This document shows, one piece after another, positions 50,421-63,237 of a stretch of DNA of 64,000 nt. Numbering within the stretch: the stretch's first letter is position 1; every line of letters begins with the position of its first letter. Source of the DNA: Torymus aiolomorphi (lineage: Eukaryota > Arthropoda > Insecta > Hymenoptera > Torymidae); assembly GCA_036365515.1 (NCBI GenBank), contig CM070873.1, positions 228,237,876 to 228,301,875 of the forward strand, given 5' to 3'. The translations under genes and the position numbers were made by a program. A model generated the notes under the pieces. The model had not been told where the DNA came from. It worked only from the letters and a program-made list of their open reading frames with translations, and ran no database searches.

Positions 50421-51640
50421 ATTTGGCGGTTTTGTTTTTCTGGTGGTAAAAGGTTTGGTAATGATGTGTATAGTTTAGGAACATTTTTGGAAGGAGCAAC
50501 AATGGGGTATTCTTCAGGAGTAGGCAATGGAAAACTATATTCTTAGATTTAGATGTTAATGTTTCTCTGTTCTACAAGTATGATATACTATGGTTCTGAG
50601 AAATTGAATGAACTTTTCACTTTGTAACTGAATTTCACCTCAAAGTTTCATATACATAAAAATTACAAACTAATTCCAATCACCCATGACTGTAGTAACA
50701 ACTCTCACCGTTACACGCAAATTTTGATATTTCTTAATATCTCTGATTTCTCGTGTTGAAATCTTATATTAAACGCCATATTTCCTTGACAAGTGCCAAA
50801 AACATTGCGCTTAAAAGGCTTGTCCTAAACGCTGCAGAATTTTACATGAATAGAAGTTATGCCGACACGAACTCGTCTATTCATGCAACGAAGCGAGTAT
50901 GACCGTTGCGCATTGCTATCAAGCGATTTCACTTTCAATAAATATTACCGTATTTTGCAAGAATGCAACCTATGGGAAAAATAGTTACCAGTTTATCAGA
51001 CGTGACTACTAAAATTGCCTTTAGATTAAATTTAAAAATAAATATTTATGGTTAAACGAGGAAATTTCCGTCATTACCAATATCAGTCAGTTCGAAATAT
51101 TGAGAAATATAATTATTTATGGCCGCTGATAATTTTATATGCGTCTATTTTTATTTTAAAAAAATTATACGTTTAAATAAAAAGCGGATTAAGAATATAA
51201 TTGTAATTATATACATAAGTATGTAGAGTACTTAATAAATTGAAATTTTCTCCTCATTGTGTATTCACCCATACAGTTTTATTTAAACAGGTTTCAGTCA
51301 GGCTTTCATAAATATTTTATAGCCTTATTCAAAACAGCAATTCATGCAACAGATTTTAATAAAGTCATATAAAAAGTTTACACCTGGATGATGATTTGCA
51401 GTCTAACGTATTTCTTAAAAACCTCAATTTTAAAACATTGCGCATTTTGTCGTATAATAAAATCGTAAAGACGTAAACTAAGAGATCTCACTTAAAAGAC
51501 TTTTAATACATCATTATACGTATACTGTAATAAATTTCATAATCCAATCATCACTAAAATTACTTATGAAAATGTATGGTAACAAGAACTTATTTATACC
51601 CTCATTCCACATCGTGGAATTACCACACCGCGATTGAAAA
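50421..51640. other. AT-rich spacer, no gene seen
   Basis: Nothing recognised. Confidence 0.45.
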
Positions 51641-52450
51641 TTGGTAGGTGAAAAACTCGTTAAACAAAACAATAACTTTAATTTCGCGCGAGCGCGCAAG
51701 AACTCAATTCCACCGCTTTTCAATCCTCGCGGATTTCCAGGCGCGCATATAATAACTGCGCCTTTGGAGTTCTCAAGGCGACGGACGGAAATGCACATCG
51801 CAACGAGATCACGTAACGCCTAATAAAATGCATAACCATTGACAATTATCGAAACGGCGCCGACACGCGCATGTAAAATTCCAGCCTACACTTTCCTCCT
51901 CCGGCTTTGGGAGGCTCGCAATAGATATAATTTCCTCGAGAAAATCGCACGCGCGCGTGTAATGACACAACACTACGAGCACGCGCGCACGCGCTATAGC
52001 TTCGGCCCTCAATAACCGCCGAACTTCCGAGTTTTACTACTTTCCTGTACGCACGTACGTAGTACGTATACACGCACGAATGGGCAGCAATTCGCCGGGA
52101 TTCGCGTGCGCGTACAACATATACACGCTGCGCTCGATTTCTCACGTTCGATCTGGCGTGGCTCGCGAGTCGATGGACCTCTACTACTCTCTCTCTCTCC
52201 CTCTACTCCCATTTACACGATCCACGCAGTCATTTGCGCGGATACAGGAGTAGGAAGCGCGCGAGCGGACTGCAAAGCGATTTTCACGGCGAGCGAGCCG
52301 AGCTTTCCTGCGTGGTCGAGAGCGCTGAGGGGATCAATTTTACGGTGAGATGATTGTTTTCAACGCCGTGTAGCCGCGGCTTTCTGTATTAGGTGAAGAC
52401 TAATCGCGCCTGGTGGTATGTTCTTTTTTGAGTTTGTGTCTTAATGCGTG
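51641..52450. promoter_or_regulatory. CpG island
   Basis: CGCGCGCGTGT, ACGTACGTAGTACGTATAC and CTCTCTCTCTCCCTC phrases. No supported gene. Confidence 0.3.
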
Positions 52451-52809
52451 GCTTTCATTGATTATGGTAGGCGTGGGGATGTGTATGTGTGTATTATAAA
52501 TTGACTGTTTCGTTTTGTGAGAAGAGAGAAATTCTGAGGTGCGACGGTTCATTGAACGCTTGATGACTGTGTGAGTCTGTGCGTGTTTTCTTATGATGTG
52601 AGATTTTTTTTTCACCCGAGTTTTTGTCGATTTGTAATGGGAGATGGATAATCTGTGTTCTTAAAATGTATATGCGAGACTGTTTGTAGAAAGGGAAAAC
52701 GTTTGCTTGTATTAATGTTATACGTATTGTATGCTCATCTTTAAAAAAAAGAATGAATTTCGCATAATGTTTTATTTTTCGTAAATAAAACATATTTTTA
52801 GATTACTTT

Positions 52810-53043
52810 ACTGAGACAAAAATTTAATAAAAATTACTGACTCGTAAAGTGGCCGTAGACTATAAACGGCCAAAACCTTACCGTACTTTACGGAACATTT
52901 TGATAAGGAATATATAAAATATTTTTAAATTATTGTTAGATTTCCTATATATTATATTTCTTACAGTATGCGATTGGTTTAAAAACCCGTATGATAATTT
53001 CTAAAGAACTATGTCTAATTCTTACTAAACTTTTGTTCTCAGT
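52810..53043. mobile_element. CACTGAG-ended MITE, copy B
   Basis: Starts ACTGAGACAAAAATTTAATA and ends AAACTTTTGTTCTCAGT. It shares the termini and the CGTACTTTACGG/CATACTGTAAG-like subterminal motifs with the copy at 44861-45113, but the middle has diverged. Confidence 0.65.
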
Positions 53044-53719
53044 GTGTAATTCTACTTAAAATATTGTGTAAAACTCATTTTCAAAAAGAAACTTTTTGCT
53101 ATAAGTTTCAGAGAAGTCTTACGTTGTATCACTATAATACAAATTCCACTAAGTTCGACAAAAAATCAGGGAATTATTTACAAATTTTCGTGATTATAGG
53201 TTGCACTTGTTAAAATAATGGTAGCCTGTATTATCTAGGAAACACTTTATCTATTCATTCTTGAGATGCCGAAAGAAAAATACTTCCTGCTGATTTTATA
53301 TAATTTTTATGGAGGTCATTTTGCAAAATAATGTGATATTCTATCAATGCATATTACGCAACTAATTTGCAAGACTGCTTTTACGGGCCGTGAATATAGA
53401 ATTTTTTATTTCATTATTTTGCATATAATTTCGTACCCTAAGGCCTCGCAGAGAATTTCACACGTTTTGTAATATGCATAAAATTCATTTTTTCAATATA
53501 ACGTCGTATAATGAATTTCATCACTACTTAATATTACAGATAAATGAATAAAAGACATATTTTTTGCAACACTTTTTACGAAAGTCCCTAATCGAGTGTT
53601 CACAGCAAAAACACTAATAACATAAAACGTGTTTGGTATAAAAAACACACGTATAGCTCATTCACTAAGCTCATAAATTGAGGGATAAAAATTTCGCAAA
53701 AATTTCGTGAGTTAACCTA

Positions 53720-54520
53720 AATACGGGCGTCACAGCCAATTAAATGCATAAACGCGCATCGATTTTCACCGAATAACCTCGCGCGCATGAAAGATCTCCC
53801 CGCAGCAAACGCGCGCGCGCGCAAATAGATCACACGAACAAATAGAAAAGCAAACTGCATATAAACTCCCAATTACGCGAGCCCCGTGTATACCGAGAGC
53901 TTTCCTCCGGTATACGCGTGAAATTACCAACGGCAAATATGTGTCCCCGGCAAAACGAAAAATACCACGCGCGCGCGCGAGCGTACTTTTACCAGACCGC
54001 GCTAGAGCTTACACAATAAACCAATAAGACGAATCGAGCGCACTTAACGCTCGACTGAATTTCGTTCTTGTGCGCGCGCGTGGAGAGAGAGAGAGAGAAT
54101 ATCGGGTTTTCTCGGACACAAAACGAATGCAACGCGCGGCCGTGTACAAACGCGCGCGAATAAATTTTTTTAAAGACTTGTATTTTACGCTTAAATATAT
54201 GTACAGGCGATTCCTGGTTGAACAAACCCATTAAAGGACGAAGCTGAGGACATTTGTTATCGCGTACACGCATACGTACGGACTAATTAAACGAAATTTA
54301 TGGCCCCGTCGTAGGTGCGAAGAGTCATGGCCGTGTTTCCTCGCGTACGAGCTGTTGACAATTCTTCGTTCTGTTCCTAAAGGGCGTCTTATCGCCGACT
54401 AGAGAAGCATCGAGTCCGCCATGTCCAGGAACGGAACGCGCTCGTACCACGCAGCACCTCGCAACTTTCTTTCGACTTTTTCCGCATTATGTTATCGAGT
54501 TCAAAGTCACGAAAGCATGA
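53720..54520. promoter_or_regulatory. CpG/GAGA island
   Basis: GCGCGCGCGCG, GGAGAGAGAGAGAGA near 54081. No supported gene. Confidence 0.3.
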
Positions 54521-55790
54521 AATGTGATATCTACGGGGCTTCGGGCATTCATTCGTAACTCATTTGTCATCGATTTTCTCCGTTTTACATATTGCTGGAA
54601 AATAGTAACGCTCCTCTTTTTCTTTCTTTCTTATATTGTGACTTTTACTTTTAACACTTTTCCCTTGGCGTTGGCCTTTTCGTCACCAACTTGCACTTTC
54701 AATAACGTTGCTGTTCACTGAGAGGAAAACACAGTGGTTTCGCGAACTAGAAGAGGTTTTGCCTTTTCATATTCATAACTTGTTATTGAAAAGTAGTGCC
54801 GCGAAAACATATAAAGAGTTTTTATACTCATGTTTCTTTTCTACAAAAAACTTGTTATTTATTGTTGAGGATCTTGTATTAGAACTCTTAAGTTGATTGA
54901 ATTTTTCAAATAAATGGGATCATCGAGGTACGTGAAGAAAAACTGCAGACTTCTCATTAGAAAACTTCGCGTGAAAACAGGTTAACGTAAAAGTTTCAAG
55001 GAAACGACAACTCCGTGCCACGTATCTTCTGACGGTGAAATTAAAAATTTAAGTACAAAATGACCTCGTTAACGCGTTTGTACTAATTCCTATAACAAGT
55101 TAACAACATTTAATAAATTAGTTATACGAGATTTTGCAGATAAATATATCATTCTATAATGCAAGTCTTAAAAAACAAAGTTTACAGGAATTGAAAGTTT
55201 CGATCGAATGATTCGACTTTCATACAAAGTACTAGTTAGTTTTTTTTTAAATATGTAACATAATGTATTCCAATTATATGAAGAAAACTGTGTACTCTAT
55301 TTTAGAAATCTATATGTTCCTTATGGACACAGACTAATCATCGTGAGAAGTTCGAAAGACAAGTCATCGATCTATGTTCCCTGTCAGTGACATTACAAAA
55401 GTCGAATAATAAATATATGCTCATCAAACGAAAGTTTTCAGGTTACAAACTGATGGAAACTATAACTTCATTTTAATTTGATTAATGAAAATCAAAGTTT
55501 CGAGGCATAAAATAGAAAAGAATGCAATAACTTATAGGCGATAAAAATAGCATCGACAAAGGATTTCACATAACTGTGGAGTCATGTAGGACAATCGTAT
55601 ACCCTATGAAACCTAAAAAAGAAGAAAGGGGTTAACGAAGCAGCTGATTCCCATTAAAAATTTACATACTTTCTATTATCAAAGCCATCATATATCCAGT
55701 GAACGTAAACCGCAACCTCTCTTTGACAAACATAATAAGAGAATTAACCTTGACGGAATAATTAGCCTATACGCTATGACCAAAATTCAC
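54521..55790. other. AT-rich spacer, no gene seen
   Basis: Nothing recognised. Confidence 0.45.
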
Positions 55791-56720
55791 CCGTTCTCCC
55801 CCCGTCATCGTTCTCTCACATTATTACACGCGACTTTCTATTCGTGACGGACAAAAAATCGGAGCGCGCGAATAAAAAAAAATCGCCGAAAGCCAATTAC
55901 AACCATCTATACCCCCAATCGATCCTTGAAAATCTGCGTATATACATACACTTCCCGTCTTTCTCCCTATCTCTCCTTCTCATCTCGGGCACAAAGGCCG
56001 CGCAATTATCCGCGATTTTCACGGAGACTCCGTGGCGGCGAGCGCGTGACGATTTCCGGGACGCGTTTCACGCCGCATGACGACCGAATTATACCGACGA
56101 AACAAGTCCCTCTCCCAGTACAAAGGAGTATAGTCGCCTCTAAGCGACGTGTGTGATGTATATATACGTATACTACTGCCTACGTTGCGTGCGCGCATCG
56201 CTTTTCCTCGGCGAGCTGTAGGCACCTTGACACGAAAAGCCATTCGGTGTTACACGCCGATCCACATCTGAGCAGCCCGTCGCCGCGGGTATTTGTGTGT
56301 ATGTGTGTGTGTATACATTCATCTTCGCGAAATTCGAGAAAGAAAGAGAGAGGGAAAGATGACGAGATTTCGCAAGGAGCAATTAGAGAACGAAGATTTT
56401 TTTTCTCTATCTCTCCTCTCTCTCCCTAGCAAGCGTGGATATTTTTTTTATCTGGAAGAAGAAGAGGCTGCGGAGTGCGCGCGCGCACAGCTGCTTTGAC
56501 GGCGCGGAGAGGAGTTTCGAAACTTTCGAATCGGCATAAATTATATTCAGCGCGTCGAGGTTTTGAATGAAAAAAGAAAAAAAAGGAGGAGAACGCCGCG
56601 AAGCGTGTTACGCGATACCGTGGATTTGGTTTAGGCAAATGCGACGTGATCTAAGAGTTATTTTTGTGTCCTAGACGCGGTAGGAGTAATTGGCTCAGGT
56701 TTTCGATCGTTATGAATGTA
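55791..56720. promoter_or_regulatory. CpG island
   Basis: GTGTGTATGTGTGTGTG, GAAAGAGAGAGGG and GCGCGCGCGC tracts. No supported gene. Confidence 0.3.
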
Positions 56721-57440
56721 AATAAAGTCCTTTGGGTGATTGTATGATATATTGGTTTGGTGAAGGTAGCGTATAGTAAACTTTTGATTTTTAGCCTACG
56801 CATAATCAAGTTATATAATGGTTTATTGTGATTTATTGAATATCAAATTTTGCGTCGGAGCTCAAAAATTGTGTAAGCGTTTCGGAATTCCAAATTCGGA
56901 ATTGTGAATTGAAAAAAAAAATTAAGTACTCTTCGGGTTACGAAAACATACCAAAATTGGCCGAAAAACTGTTAAAGTTATTTATAAAAATCACCAAACC
57001 TTTGGGGTGAATATTATCTTTTACATGCACAGAATGTCATATGAATAATAGTCGTGCGGGATTTCCAGTAACAACGTTTAAAAACTGCAGATAAACTTTC
57101 TTAATATCAGTGTAAAGCCTTATTTGCAGATTATTTATACTAATCAACTTTATTGTAACCATATTACTATATTTACATGGAAAATTTTATACTTTAATAC
57201 CGATTTTCTCCTAATTTTTTTTTCTAAATTCTTGCAAATTTCTTTTTCTTGCGAACGCATCAAACAAATTATGAGCACTCTCACACTTCCATAAAACACC
57301 TTATAATATACCTGCAATCTTTTGTCATCAACGATCCCATCGAATCCCCGCCAGAAAATGAACAACAAACAAAAACCCCCTATTACAGAACGTCTCCACC
57401 ACCACCACAGCAGCAAAAAAAACCGTGATCACATCTCGAT
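56721..57440. other. AT-rich spacer, no gene seen
   Basis: Nothing recognised beyond a short CCACCACCACC run. Confidence 0.4.
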
Positions 57441-58350
57441 GATTAGCATGATTTTCTCTAGAAACTTGAGCTCCATTTCTCCCGCACGTAATCAGCCGTC
57501 GTAAAAAACGCCATGGCGCCGTAAAAAACGGCTTTTCCGCTCCTCCGTCCCGCTCCTTTTTACTCTCCCTCCCGACAAAGCAACCGCCCGCAAGCATTCG
57601 GTCGCGTTCTCCTACGAACATTTTATTCCCCAAGCACATACACTCACGCGTACACACAGCTGTACATGTAAAAAAACACAATCGGCGCGCGATTATCGCA
57701 AGGCCCAATCCGCGCGAGGTATAATATACACTTTGCTCGCGCGGTTAAACGCACACGTACTCGCAGCCGGTAGGCAATGTATATATACACACAATCGGAC
57801 ACTTTCTACTGCGGCCGCGCGCAGCAGCAATCTTTCCTCAGCGCGTGTGCTCGTTAACCAAATGTCCGCGAGGCAGTATATATACACACTCGCGACACGC
57901 TGCCGCCTTTAAACGTGTATAGATCGCTATATATGTATACACGATCATTTCGGAGGCACCGCGCGCACGCGCACTCGCAGACACTTTCCACGCGAGAAAT
58001 CATTTGTCGCGATCGATCTCACGTTCCTTGTTTCCACTTGATTTGCGAAGATCGCGATACGGGGAGCGGAAAAAATGCAGGCGAACGCCTGTGAGTTGGA
58101 AAAGTTTACGAGTCTGTTTCGTCGTGGGATTTTAGTCCTGATACGGAGGAATGTAATACTTATTCGTTGAGCGAGGGGGATATAAGGCTGCGCTCTAGAT
58201 TTGTTACATATTTTTATGGAAATTTCATCAGGGGAGAGAATTTTTTTAAGATCGTAACATACTTTCGAGCGGATTCAATTTTTTGCAGACTCGAGCGATT
58301 ATGAAATAGTAGGAGCGCCTTTTTTCTCTCTCCTTGCGCGCGCATTGTAT
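57441..58350. promoter_or_regulatory. CpG island
   Basis: GCGGCCGCGCGCAGCAGC and TATATATACACAC phrases. No supported gene. Confidence 0.3.
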
Positions 58351-59330
58351 AACCCGAAAATGAAAATGATGTAAACTGATATTTTTGGACGCACGTGGAG
58401 AGTTATGAACTTTAAAACGACTAAATAAGCATGTCTAAGAATTATTTACCAACTCTTAAAATGAGTATGAAAATAAATAAGTAAAATTAGTAAGTTAATC
58501 AAATCATTCATAAATAAATATATCTCTTTTTGGTGAAACAAATTTATTTTAAATTTTACAGCATATTCTTTGAATACTCGTGAAGAACAGGTTTAAGAGA
58601 CACATAAAGCAACGCCAGAATGTAAATCTAACGACACGATAAATAAAAAATGCTATAAATACCTATTCACCAATAAGCTATGCAATATTTTGGGGAGAAG
58701 AATACAAAGAGAATAAGCTATAAATCTTTGCGTGGTCCCGGTTTCAATAGAACGAAGAATGTAATTATGGATTTTGCCACGACACAATGCAAAAGACATT
58801 TTTACATTGCTGTAACATCAAAAATATTGTATTGAATTTTTTAATTTTATTTTCAAAATCTATTCTGAATACTTAATATATACGCTATAATACGTTGATT
58901 AATAGCTTTTCAAATGCTGAAAAATTGGGATTCTTTAAATTCACGAGACCGCATGAAAAATGTAGTGGCATTATAGTAAACTTGTGGAACATGTTCATTT
59001 AATTGAGAGGAAACATAAAAATGTTTGTAGGTATATATTGCCTCACGGTGCATAGAGTTGCGTGTCCCGATAACTTTTTAGTCCCTAAAATACCAGTTTG
59101 TCAAGGTTTTCATAATGTCTTGTATAACCCATTATTACTATGTATATACAATAATAGAGTCTCGCATTGTGCAATTCTATTCAAGTTCTCGCGTTATTGT
59201 CACATCTAAAAATCTGAAATTGAAAACTATACTATTATTTTAACATCGAAAAATATACACCTATTATTTCCACAACTTATACTCCACCCAACGTGTACAA
59301 AAACTCTCGAAATCATCGTAAAATCAAAGT
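58351..59330. other. AT-rich spacer, no gene seen
   Basis: Nothing recognised. Confidence 0.45.
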
Positions 59331-60480
59331 GAAATTTTCAAACCCGAGGAAAAACAATTCCCGTCAACCCGGCCGTTAATACACTCAACATCCGCAAAAA
59401 CTACACCGTAAACCGCGTCTCTACACCATTATCGACAGGTCCAATTTAGCAAATTGATTTTCCCGCATAATTTCCCAACATTATACCCTGCTGATGCCGC
59501 TGTCCCACGACACATATACATAATATACGCGCGCGCTCGCCGCGCTCCGAAATCCGCGGGCAAGACAATCCTTTTTCCGCAAAAAATCCGCGGCACGCAG
59601 CCCGCCTGTATAATCATTACGACATTACATATTACGAGCGGGAGAAAAAGGAACAACGCGCCCAGCGTCCCTGCCGTCACGTGGCCGCCGCGACAAAAAC
59701 GAACTCGCGCACGCGCGTCATCGCGGAGCAAACCGACGAGACGACCGCACCGAACGCGCGTTACGAAAGTGTATATATGTATACTTACTCACACATACAC
59801 GTATACAGGCCGAGAGCACCTGCGCGTAAAAACGGATCCACACGACCGAGCTATCCATCAAACACTATACATATGCAACGTTGCGCGCTTGCTCGTCTTC
59901 CCCGCTTTTGTAGGCTAATATCGCGGCGCGACTTTTCCCCGCGCCTCGCTCTCGTAAAATGCAAACGGCGCTGCGGAGAGGCATGCACACGAGGAAATGA
60001 AAGCCGGTCGAGTGCTGTACACGTACTTGTGTGTGTGTGTGCGGTTGGGTATAGACACAAGTCCGGCAGCCGGAGAGCGGGCGACCTGCAGCAGCTCTTT
60101 TGAAGGCTATCGAGTCGCACGTAACCACGCCTTACGAACCGCCGCCGGTGCATTGTCGGTTGCTGTCTACTACCGAGAGCCAGAGCTCGAGCGGCGCCGT
60201 GTACACTCGAGGACGTTTTGTAAGTGTGTATCGGTATGTCTGTATGTGTGTGTGTTCCGAGGAATTCGAATTAAAGACCGGGGCTTTGTTGTATATCGAG
60301 AGCGAGACGAATCGAAAGGCGTCTATGTCGACCGTTCGCTCGTGATTGTGATCGAAGGGCGTTCACCCGCGGGCTGTAGGGCGTTCTGTTAATTAACGAG
60401 CTTTTCCTTCGTGAGAAAAACGAAGGCTTGGAATCGTTTCGCTGAGTGGACTCGGAGATATAAAAGAGGAAGCGCTTTGT
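59331..60480. promoter_or_regulatory. CpG island
   Basis: CGCGCGCTCGCCGCGC and GTGTGTGTGTG runs, plus many overlapping chance frames on both strands. Confidence 0.35.
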
Positions 60481-61793
60481 TATATTAATTTCATCTAATT
60501 CGATATTGAGTTTCACGTTCTAATAAGAGAAAGAGAAGTGTGATAATTGAATTTAATTGATTTCATTTGAGATTGGATGGTTTTCTTTTGTAATTTATAC
60601 GTGTGTGTGTGTTTTACATGATTGGTCTTGGGCTTTTTGTGTTTAATTTGGGCTAAGTAGACGGTTTTAAGTGCGAGCTTTCGAAAAATAGTGTGTGAAA
60701 AGGTTTTTATCGGGAAAAATCGGCGATTTTACGTGCCTTAATCTTGTCATAACTGCGGTGACACACATTGGTAATATCAACGTTCTACAACTGAAGTTTT
60801 ACGTATTTAATTGGTAAAGCATTACGGAGACAGCGTCAACTGATTGCAGCTGATTTAAACATTCCATTGCTATATTATATAACTTATACCATAATGTCCA
60901 GCCATGTAAAAGTTTGGCATAATGAGTTATGTGCCCAATTAGCTCACTCTCCCTCTCTCTCACTCTAATAGTCATTTATTTGTACAAATCGATTAAAAAA
61001 AACAACCTGTTTTACGTGAAGTAATATATTATACTGTATTTTAGTGTGCTCGTACAAATAGAATGTTCTTTCGATTAGTATGTAGAATAATTTTGCGTGA
61101 AAAGTATTAACAATTTTAAAAACCAAGTAATTATTGATGGTGAAAATTCATTACTAATATTTTATAATTTAATTAAATTTGTGCAACATTTTAATTTGAC
61201 GTTGCATTAATGCTCTACTATGCATATAGATTTAAATCTCTCTGAGAAAGTAAAATGCTAATGTACAAAGTGTGCACTATCATGATAGATGCATGAAAAT
61301 TTCAATTTTTAAGTCTTTTACCTACTTTGAGTCAAGTAAATGTACTCATTACTTTCATCTCTTTAAAAAGACTGTTTCTATTTACATAGAAGTTAGCGTT
61401 GTTTTTTTTTTTTTTTTTTTATTTCGTGAACTTTACAAACTTAATTATAGTCAATTTTGAATATTATAAGTAGACCATAATCTAAATTTAGTTTAAATAA
61501 AGGCTTCGAAAACAACGGATTAACAAAACTATCTTCCTATATGATACTGATTTTCATCGTAATTAAACGTCAATACTTTTAGATTTTATATATAAATCTT
61601 TCATTCTTATATACTTCACCGCTCTTCAATATTAATTTTTCATTAAACTATTTTTAGTAATAATCAGGTCACCATCAATGTAAATAATTTTCATGCTCTG
61701 AATAATTTCTTAAAACTCGTTAATTTCGTCTATAGAAATCTCAATTTCTGCACCTCGGCCACTCACCTTTCCGCGCATTCGCCCCGCCGGCCA
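60481..61793. other. AT-rich spacer, no gene seen
   Basis: Includes a T17-18 tract near 61405. Nothing else recognised. Confidence 0.45.
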
Positions 61794-62179
61794 TTAAGGG
61801 GATGCCTTACTCGTACTATTACCGACCGAGCAATTCACACAGTTTCAAGCTGATTAAAAATAAAATACGTCGAATCACAAAAAATCAAGAGAACACTCTT
61901 CTGTGTTTTTTAACGTTCTATCATCCAGTCAAAGTTTGGAGTCGAAATATCAAGCCGTTTTTTCAAAAACTTTGAACGAAATTAAATTTAATTTCGTTCA
62001 AAGTTTTTGAAAAAACGGCTTGATATTTCGACTCCAAACTTTGACTGGATGATAGAACGTTAAAAAACACAGAAGAGTGTTCTCTTGATTTTTTGTGATT
62101 CGACGTATTTTATTTTTAATCAGCTTGAAACTGTGTGAATTGCTCGGTCGGTAATAGTACGAGTAAGGCATCCCCTTAA
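61794..62179. mobile_element. Perfect 386-bp palindrome bounded by TTAA
   Basis: The sequence equals its own reverse complement across 61794-62179, with the centre between 61986 and 61987 (AAATTAAATTTAATTT). TTAA forms both edges, and the internal ends begin GGGGATGCCTTACTCG. No loop and no mismatch found by eye. No coding capacity. Likely a very young TTAA-type MITE or an inverted dimer. Confidence 0.9.
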
Positions 62180-62191
62180 TTATACCAAACA

Positions 62192-62764
62192 TTAAGGGGG
62201 TCTCACCAACGAGGCCCGAACCCACAGAGCACGGCGCCCCGTGCGACGCGTACAGGCTCTCGCATGCACTCCCCCTCTCTTTCTGTTAAGAGCTGCTTGC
62301 TACGGGACTGAGCACAGACACCAAGAGACGCCTGTCTGTGTGTGCGCAGTAAGCGTGCGCACCAGCGGCGCTCCCGCTCTCTCTCCCCTCGCCATACATG
62401 CGTCTCACGCGCGCGTGAAATCTAACCTGATATTCCGCACTTTCAATTAACGTATCTCACGAACGAGACCGCTGGGCTTTCTCAGATTTGAATGTCTTGT
62501 TCTAATAGATGTCATTAATAAGATTTCGGTTTTTAGAAAAATTGCTAAGAAAACTTTTCGAGTTACAGACGAAATCGTTCATTTCGCGCGGGCCGTCCCA
62601 TAAGGCGCTGTGTTAAAATGCGCGACTTTGATGTTTAATATCTCGAGAACTAAACCGCTGGGAGTTTTTAGATGGAAATATCTTATAGACAATAGTATTA
62701 TCAACACCTGGTCAAAATTGAGAGAAATTTCTAAGAAAAGGCGTTTTGGGTGAAACCCCCTTAA
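62192..62764. mobile_element. TTAA-flanked element with GGGGGT ends
   Basis: Left end TTAAGGGGGTCTCACC at 62192; right end GGTGAAACCCCCTTAA ending at 62764. The interior holds a CpG-rich stretch (about 62220-62450) and two related phrases, CACGAACGAGACCGCTGGGC and TCGAGAACTAAACCGCTGGG. No transposase. It lies 12 bp from the perfect palindrome. Confidence 0.65.
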
Positions 62765-62919
62765 CCACTTCTTCCGCGCAGCATTCGCTATACATAAAGA
62801 TATCTATACTTAAGCAATGACCCATCGATTTCCAAATCGGCACCAGAATATCTTTTACGTAAAGCAAATAGTTTGCCTGTTTAGAAAGTCCGTTTAGCCC
62901 CCTTAACGATTAAATCAAT

Positions 62920-63185
62920 CAATCCAAGGCATAACTCGCGCCCGAGCATCGAGCCGCAAACATCGCGCGCGATAATAACCCCGCAGCCACCGCATCAGCG
63001 GTGATGGCGAGTCTCGTTAACCGAAAGAACGCCAGTGAACGCAAAGAAGCGTGATGCGATTGCAATACTCGCCGCCTGCACCTCGTTAACCCTTGCGCGG
63101 GCGCGCGATGTCGCAACCAGTCGGCGCGAAGTCTCTCACTTCCGGCGACCTTTAGCGGTCACAGGTGACCGTTAGCCGTTGAGTG

Positions 63186-63237
<52 letters not shown>

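Noticed and set aside
59429..60392. Dense overlapping frames on both strands
   Set aside because: Typical of GC-rich DNA with few stops. No family resemblance in any frame.
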